This document shows positions 1-5,200 of a stretch of 5,661 nucleotides of DNA, piece by piece; within the stretch, counting starts at the first letter, position 1, and each line of letters opens with the position of its first letter. The DNA is taken from positions 1 through 5,661 of the forward strand of contig SLAK01000151.1 of the NCBI GenBank assembly GCA_007126855.1, given 5' to 3'. The notes beneath the pieces are model-generated. The model was given only the letters and a program-made list of their open reading frames with translations, searched no databases and was not told the DNA's origin. A program made the translations under genes and the position numbers. The DNA comes from Dehalococcoidia bacterium. Lineage in GTDB: Bacteria; Chloroflexota; Dehalococcoidia; Tepidiformales; Tepidiformaceae.

Positions 1-252
1 CACGAGCTGGGGCGCGTTTTCCGATATCGCCAGCTCTTCGACAGTGGCTGCATGGAGCTTTGCTACCTCATCGGATGAGACCGCGTCCTCGACCAATTGC
101 TGGATCAGGTCCCTGACTTTGAGTAACAAGCTCTCGTCTTCGGAGACACAGAAGTCCGCAAGGTACTCCCTGTAACGCTGCGCAAACTCCGGGTGCATGA
201 CTTCCCCAGTATGCACAGGTTTGCTTTCCACTTGAAGCCACGACGCCGCCAT
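1..252 (-). CDS. Partial gene (5' end only): RsbU N-terminal-like regulatory domain protein, perhaps a histidine kinase or PP2C-type phosphatase
   Basis: An open frame of 84 codons begins at ATG 252-250 and runs off the left edge without a stop; an in-frame TGA at 256-258 closes it upstream. The ATG has a GAAAGG Shine-Dalgarno about 8 nt ahead. A second in-frame ATG at 198-196, preceded by GGGGAAG, would give the product MHPEFAQRYREYL..., which looks like where this family usually starts, so 198 is a real alternative. From that Met the helical pattern F..RY..YL, then EDESLLLKVRDLIQQLVED, then DEVAKLHAATVEELA resembles the RsbU N-terminal domain (F...Y...L, E..L..a..l.r, ..lH...l..l). Such domains dock partner switches or precede HisKA/HATPase or PP2C catalytic domains, but the effector domain lies outside the window. 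The gene is 107 nt downstream of the Crp/Fnr stop in the same direction and could share its transcript. The open frame is fairly secure; the family call is by eye. Confidence 0.6.
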   Translation of the reverse strand, partial: MAASWLQVESKPVHTGEVMHPEFAQRYREYLADFCVSEDESLLLKVRDLIQQLVEDAVSSDEVAKLHAATVEELAISENAPQLV

Positions 253-282
253 GCATCAGACCTTTCGCAGGACCCATGATGC
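253..282 (-). promoter_or_regulatory. Possible leader hairpin at the ribosome binding site of the left-edge gene
   Basis: On the transcript strand GCATCA (282-277) and TGATGC (258-253) are perfect 6-nt inverted arms around an 18-nt loop that holds the GAAAGG ribosome binding site. The lower arm abuts the ATG at 252. This could tune translation, but a 6-bp stem can arise by chance. It applies only if the upstream ATG is the true start. Confidence 0.15.
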
Positions 283-359
283 ATGGCCGTGTCTGTTCGA
301 AATTCACCGTACTCAGGGGTGCGGCGCTAAGACCCGTGTTCGATAGCCCCCTCAGGCTC

Positions 360-1094
360 TTACGCCGGCAAAGCCTCGCTGCAAGGCTGCGAGGCGAGGA
401 ACCGGTCGCGGATGACCGCATAGCACTCGCAGGATGCCGCTTCCAGGCCCGCCCGATCGGTGATCGTCATTTCGCCGCGCTGATAGCGGATGAGGCCCGC
501 AGCCTGAAGCGCTTCCGCGGCGAGCGTTACACTCGGCCGGCTTACCCCGAGCATTTGCGCCAGGAATTCGTGGGTGATGGGGAAGCGGTCACTCCCTGAT
601 TGGTCATGGGTCATCAGCAGCCAGCGAGCGCAGCGTTCGTTAACATGGTGCGCACGGTTACAGGCCGCCGATTGCGCCACCAGGGCAAGCATCACCCCGC
701 TGTACCGCATCATGATGGCAGCGAGGCCACCGCCGCGTGCAACTTCCAACAGGAAGTCGGCGCTCGTCATGCGCTGCGCTTCTCCGGGAACCTGCGAGAT
801 GAGCGCCATATTCGAATCGCCCGAGCTTAAGAAGAGCGGGACGGCCGTGGTGCCTTCGTGGCCCACAGTCGCGAACTCAATCATCATCCCGTTTTCCATC
901 ACGGTCAGTACCGAGATGATGCCGCTCGTTGGAAAGTAAACGAAGTCGGGCGGATCCCCGGCCTCCTGCAGCGTCTCGCGCATGCGGAGCGGATGCGGGG
1001 TCAGGAGAGGGCGGATGTATTCCTCGTACTCACCCGGTTCGACGGCCGCGAGGATCAGATTGAGTGGGCGCTCGACAGATTGCAGGGCATTCAT
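360..1094 (-). CDS. Crp/Fnr-family transcriptional regulator
   Basis: A 244-residue protein, normal for the family. Residues about 12-120 form the cyclic-nucleotide-binding-type beta-roll (VYFPTSGIISVL at 52-63, then IEFATVGHEGTTAVPLFL to 89). About 121-160 form the dimerisation helix (QSAACNRAHHVNERCARWLL). About 171-213 form the winged helix-turn-helix, with FLAQMLGVSRPSVTLAAEAL as the DNA-reading helices and a wing of IRYQRGEMTITD. The C-terminal DRAGLEAASCECY motif is typical of a large subgroup annotated only as Crp/Fnr family. The cAMP-cassette residues (GE...RSA) of true CRP are absent and there is no N-terminal four-Cys cluster as in FNR, so its signal is unknown. Cysteines at 145, 155, 222 and 224 could be redox-active, which is inference. 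The ATG at 1094 follows a short-spaced GGAG. It probably binds DNA as a dimer and may regulate itself or its neighbours. Confidence 0.93.
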   Translation of the reverse strand: MNALQSVERPLNLILAAVEPGEYEEYIRPLLTPHPLRMRETLQEAGDPPDFVYFPTSGIISVLTVMENGMMIEFATVGHEGTTAVPLFLSSGDSNMALISQVPGEAQRMTSADFLLEVARGGGLAAIMMRYSGVMLALVAQSAACNRAHHVNERCARWLLMTHDQSGSDRFPITHEFLAQMLGVSRPSVTLAAEALQAAGLIRYQRGEMTITDRAGLEAASCECYAVIRDRFLASQPCSEALPA

Positions 1095-1379
1095 GGACTC
1101 CGGCTTTCGTTCAGAGCTCAGCCGCTACACCTATCACCCTGTGCTAATCAGTATAACATAGATCGATGGCCCCGGTGTAGTATTATTACCGTGAATAACT
1201 GGCAGAAATAATCACATTGTACCGCGGAGTGGCCGTCACCATCTCGATGGCTCCAACTGCCCGCCATCCGATGAGCGTTGCTCGGCCTCGCTGATGGTAG
1301 CTACATCGAGTTGGAAGTTCATTCGACTGACGGCGGCGAACCCCGGAAGTCCCCTACCGCCGGCGCCGGCTACTGCCGC
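1095..1379 (-). promoter_or_regulatory. 285-nt intergenic control region upstream of the Crp/Fnr gene
   Basis: No credible gene lies here. The part at about 1140-1220 is clearly AT-richer than its surroundings. On the minus strand a TATACT box (1155-1150) sits about 55 nt upstream of the regulator ATG and would suit a -10 element, but no good -35 is seen 16-18 nt further up. TTATT-N6-AATAA (1183-1198) is a two-fold symmetric site of the general size bound by Crp/Fnr dimers. The half near the rhomboid gene (about 1350-1380) contains the palindrome GCCGGCGCCGGC but no T-run, so it is not a clear terminator for that gene. Confidence 0.4.
1183..1198. promoter_or_regulatory. Candidate operator TTATT-N6-AATAA
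   Basis: Perfect 5-nt inverted arms TTATT (1183-1187) and AATAA (1194-1198) flank ACCGTG, within the AT-rich promoter-like patch about 90-105 nt upstream of the Crp/Fnr start. It differs from the E. coli FNR box (TTGAT-N4-ATCAA) and the CRP box (TGTGA-N6-TCACA). Autoregulation is a guess from position and symmetry; AT-rich arms this short also occur by chance. Confidence 0.2.
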
Positions 1380-2081
1380 TCAAAGCGGTTCCGTGGGCCT
1401 CGCCTCCAGCCGCCCGGCCAGCATCACGCGCCCGGCGACCATGCCGGCGGCAAACGCGACCACGTGAAACGCTGGCGTCAGGTTCTGCAGTACGATGTAC
1501 CAGGCCATCACTTCCCACGCAGCGAACAGCGCGATCCAGGGCATCGACGACCGTGCCCCGGCCGCATAGGCGCCCATCAGCCCGAAGCCACCGGCGCTGC
1601 CGCCCCCATAAGCGCGGTCCCAGGCCCGTTCGACAATCGTCGCGTCGGGCGCCAGCGCCTGGGCGGCATGGATCATCGCCGCCCCACCAATCGAGCCAGC
1701 GATTGACGCCGTCCAGAAAATGGCCAGCGTGCGCCCGGCCCCCAGGCGCCGTTCCAACGGGATGCCGAAGAACAGCACCAGCCCGCTGACGAGCAACACC
1801 TGGCTGAGCGCGGTATTCAGCAACGGCCCCACCGCCAGCCCGGGAAGCAGCGTGAAAGGATCGGCCAGGTCGGTGACGTAGAAGAAAAACAGGCTCTCGT
1901 CGCCTCGTGGTGGCCGGTCGAGCAGGATCGCCGAGATCCAGGAAGGGAGCAGCACCAGCAGCGGCACAACCGGTACCCGGCCGCCGGGAAGAAGGAGGTT
2001 CTCAATGGGGGCCGCACGCAGTCGAGTGAGCCATTGCATCATGCACCAGGGGACCGGGCCGCCGGCCGGCTCTTCCCGCAT
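1380..2081 (-). CDS. Rhomboid-family intramembrane protein, probably lacking the standard catalytic dyad
   Basis: A 233-residue protein with six predicted membrane helices (about 35-54, 82-106, 118-142, 160-176, 181-199, 202-221), the bacterial rhomboid core size. The post-helix-2 signature FGIPLERRLG (105-114) and helix-4 motif GGSAGGFGLMGA (160-171, nucleophile position Ser162) match rhomboids. However, the helix-6 pattern HxxGxxxG reads FAAGMVAG, so the catalytic His position is Phe210, and the only nearby His (206) is one helical turn earlier. The helix-2 HxxxN is Gln94...Val98. It may therefore be a pseudoprotease that binds membrane substrates, or a diverged enzyme using His206. The ATG at 2081 has only a weak AGG ahead (ATAGGCTGA); Met14 and Met15 are alternatives without a better site. 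It lies 53 nt downstream of the terminator of the large surface-protein gene in the same direction, so it probably needs its own promoter or readthrough. The family is fairly sure, activity doubtful. Confidence 0.72.
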   Translation of the reverse strand: MREEPAGGPVPWCMMQWLTRLRAAPIENLLLPGGRVPVVPLLVLLPSWISAILLDRPPRGDESLFFFYVTDLADPFTLLPGLAVGPLLNTALSQVLLVSGLVLFFGIPLERRLGAGRTLAIFWTASIAGSIGGAAMIHAAQALAPDATIVERAWDRAYGGGSAGGFGLMGAYAAGARSSMPWIALFAAWEVMAWYIVLQNLTPAFHVVAFAAGMVAGRVMLAGRLEARPTEPL

Positions 2082-2092
2082 TCAGCCTATCG

Positions 2093-2108
2093 AGGCCCGC
2101 CCGGGCCT
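2093..2108. repeat. Short GC-rich palindrome in front of the rhomboid-family gene
   Basis: AGGCCCG (2093-2099) and CGGGCCT (2102-2108) are perfect inverted arms separated by two bases, lying 12-27 nt upstream of the rhomboid-family ATG. As RNA it could fold into a small hairpin close to the weak ribosome binding site; as DNA it could be an operator. In G+C-rich DNA such palindromes are common, so function is unproven. Confidence 0.25.
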
Positions 2109-2134
2109 GTCAGCGCGCGGCCATGCGGGTGGGC

Positions 2135-2173
2135 AAAAAAAGCCACGGGCCCCGGCAATACTGCCGGGACCCG
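2135..2173 (-). terminator. Strong Rho-independent terminator of the surface-protein gene
   Basis: On the minus strand a 12-bp stem (CGGGTCCCGGCA pairing with TGCCGGGGCCCG, one G-U pair; + strand arms 2162-2173 and 2146-2157) closes a four-base loop and is followed, after GTGGC, by seven T (A-run 2135-2141 on the + strand). It lies about 30 nt after the TAA of the large gene, the expected place and orientation, and separates that gene from the rhomboid-family gene. Confidence 0.9.
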
Positions 2174-2201
2174 CGCATTGCTGGCGGCTACAGCCTGCCG
2201 G

Positions 2202-5200
2202 TTAGGTCCGGCGACGATAGCCAAGGGCGAACATGGCGCCACCCGCGAGGATGATCACCAGGCCGGTCATGCCGACCGCGATCGCCGTGTCCGAGCCCGC
2301 TGCAGCACTCACACCGGAACCAGCGTCCGGGGGCAGAGGCGCGACCGGCGTCGGCTTCACGACCTTCGGCGGTGCGGGCGGAGGCGGCGGCTTCGGCACA
2401 ACAACCTCGACCTTGGCCTGGTTGTAGAAGCACACAACCACCGCGCCGTCTTCGGGCACCGTCACGTTTGCCGCGGCGCCGGCGTACTGCGGCTTCGCCG
2501 GGCAGTGCGCGCCTTCCGCCACCACCGACCAGCCCTTGATGTGGTAGCCCGCGCGAGCGTGCTCGGTCACGGTGTACGAACCGGGCGTCAGGCCAGGCAG
2601 TATCGCCGGATCCGTCGCGCTGAACTCGACATGCGGGTCCACGCCGCTGACCGAGGCAACGAAGACATCGTACGGATTGCCACCAATGTTCACCTTCTCG
2701 ATGACGAGCATGCCGGTCGGAAGGACGGCATCCACGCACTCGCGGTTGAAGAAGTGCACATGGACGGTTTCGTCGGCGCCGAGGCTGAAGGTATCGGTCT
2801 CGGTGCCGAACGAAGCCTGCCCCACATTCTCGCTGAAGCCCCAGAGGGTTTCGAACTGGGCGCCGGGGTCCTCGCAGGTCAGCGCTGAGCCGGTGACCTC
2901 TTCGACGCTGTAGTCACCAGGCTTCAGCTCCTCGAACTTGACCGAACCTTCGCCATCAAGCTGGCGCTGGTGCGGGTCAAGCATCGAACCGAGGGACACC
3001 GGGCTTCCACCACCGACCATGTCGTAGGCGTCGTGCTCACCGTGGAGCTTGAAGATCCAGGGCCGGTGCGCGGCCACATCACCGATCTCATGCTTCACGA
3101 CGACGATCTCGCCCTTCTTGACCTCGACCGGGATGTCCTTCTTGACGTTGTGGAAGACGCACTTCGTCTCGTGGCTGGCCACGACGGTCACCGGATAGTA
3201 GCCACCAACGGGGCTCACTGGCTTGCCGTCGCAGACCACGCTCTTGAGCTCCCAGCCCTTCGGCGCCGTCTCCTTGATGCGGTAGCCACCCGGTGCGACC
3301 TGCTTGCTCCACTTGTCGCCGCTTCCCAGCTTGAAGGAGGCGAACGGCTTGCTCTCGTGGCGGACCTTGAAGTCGAACTTCGCAGCCGTTGGCTTGTCCG
3401 TCTCCTTCTTGATGGTCAGGACGCCCTTTTTGGGCTCCTCCACAATCTTCTTGTTGTAGAAGCAAACGCGGGTCTCCCCATCGGGCTCGACTGTGGCGGT
3501 GGCCGTCGCGCCGGTGCTGGCCGGCTCAGCAGGGCACTGCATGTCGCCGTCAACAACGGCCCAGCCCAGGATCTCGTAGCCTGCGCGCGCGTGCTCGTTG
3601 ACGGTGTAGTCGCCCTCGACCAGCCCCGGCAGGACAGCCGGGTTTTCCGCGCTGAAGTTGACGGTGTCGACATCGACGACGGTCGCCGTGAAGACGTCCG
3701 CGGGGTCGCCACCGATGTTGACCTTGTCGATGATCAGCATGCCTGTCGGCAGGACAACCGCGTCATCGAAAGCCTTGTTGAAGAAGTCGACGCGCTCCGC
3801 ATCGCCTACAGCAGCAGTCTCCGAAGAAATCCTGTCACCGCCATTCAGGCTGTACTGCGGATAGCCAGGAGCATCACCCGGCCAGCCCGCAGGCCGGCCA
3901 ACCGGCGGCGTCCATTCCACGACTTCCACGTTCTCCGCCAGGTAGGGGATTACCAGGTCGACGCATTCGGTGTCGCCTTCGAATGCGGTGATCCCGATGT
4001 CGAACTGCTTCACGCCATTCCAGCGGATGTCGAAGCGGAACTCGCCGCCGTGAGTCACGCCGTCCATGTTGTCCTCAACGGTCTTGCAGACCTGGAGGTC
4101 CCGGGCAATCGCGCGGTTGAAGAAAGTCACCGTGTCAGACTCGCCCAGCGGCGCCGTCTCACTGGAGACACGCTCCTGGCCGGGGAGCTGGTATTGCGGA
4201 TAGCCCGGAGCATCGCCCGGCCAACCAGCCGGCCGCGCTGGCGGCATCCACTCGACAACTTCGACGCCGGCTGCATTGCCGGGCACTGTGGCCGTCACGC
4301 ACTCCTCCGGCCCGCCTTCAACGACCGAGATGTGGACCTGGTCGTGAATCACGCCACCGGAGCGCACGTCGAACGAGAAGGTACCGGAGTAATCAATGCC
4401 ATCCTCGTTGTCCTCGAGGACCTTGCAGACGTCGATCTTGCGGTCTACGGGGACCGCCTTGTTGAAGAAGTCCACCAGCGAAGCGTCGCCGACAGCAGCC
4501 GTCTCCGAGGAGATACGGTCGCCCTCATTCAGGCTGTACTGCGGATAGCCATCCGCATCGCCTGGCCAGTCCGCCGGCCGAGATGTCCATTCCACGACCT
4601 CGACGTTTTCCGCGTCCGCCGGGACGGTCACCGTCTTGCAGTCGGTTTCGCTTTCGAATGCAGTGATCCCGATGTCGAACTGCTTGGCCCCGTCGTAGCG
4701 GATATCGAAGCGGAATTCGCCACCGTGCGCCACGCCGTCGTTGTTGTCCTCGACGGTCTTACAGATGTCGATCTCCCGGTCCTTCGGCTCGGGCAGCCTG
4801 TCGTAGAAGACACAGGTAACCCTCTCGCCAGCTTTGACATTAACCGGCTGCACGGACCAGAAATTGGTCGTGTCCATGATGTCGCCGCCAGTGAAGACCT
4901 GATTGTTGTCGCACTTAACCTTGTACAGCTCCCAGCCGTGCGGCTCTGGCGGCTTCACCGTCATGTCCCGCTTGTCCTCGATCAGCCGGTATCCACCGGG
5001 CTTGACCTTCAGCGGGTCGCTGGCTTCGCCGTCGCCAAGGTTGTAGCTCGCAATCGCTCCCTCGCTCACGGGCGCGATGCGGATGTTGAACTTCTGGACC
5101 GTCGGCGTGTCCGTCTTCTTCTTGACGATCAGTTCGCCCTTCTTGGGCTCAACGACCTTTTTCTTGTTGGTGTACTCACAGACGACCGGCTTCTTGCCCT

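Noticed and set aside
274..286. CCATGATGCATGG palindrome between the two left-hand genes
   Set aside because: Five-base arms only, no promoter nearby, and no second copy elsewhere in the window.
574..939. Open frames on the + strand opposite the Crp/Fnr gene
   Set aside because: They are fully contained within a gene with strong family motifs on the other strand, and their products look like no known protein.
1359..1372. GCCGGCGCCGGC palindrome as a terminator for the rhomboid-family gene
   Set aside because: No T-run follows in the direction of transcription, and such palindromes are common in G+C-rich DNA.
1278..1379. Reading frame LADGSYIELEVHSTDGG on the + strand as a possible gene remnant
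   Set aside because: A short plausible-looking stretch that begins at TTG without a ribosome site and soon runs into sequence opposite the rhomboid gene; not enough to call a pseudogene.
2034..2888. Long open frame on the + strand opposite the surface-protein gene
   Set aside because: The translation is Arg/His/Gly-rich low-complexity protein with no recognisable domain. Such frames arise opposite G+C-rich genes; the minus-strand frame has clear repeats, terminator and domain logic.
3702..3758. LPTG strings in module C1 (and again in C2) as internal sortase sites
   Set aside because: The sequence is L-P-T-G, without the extra residue of LPxTG, and it lies at the start of a folded module with no membrane helix behind it.
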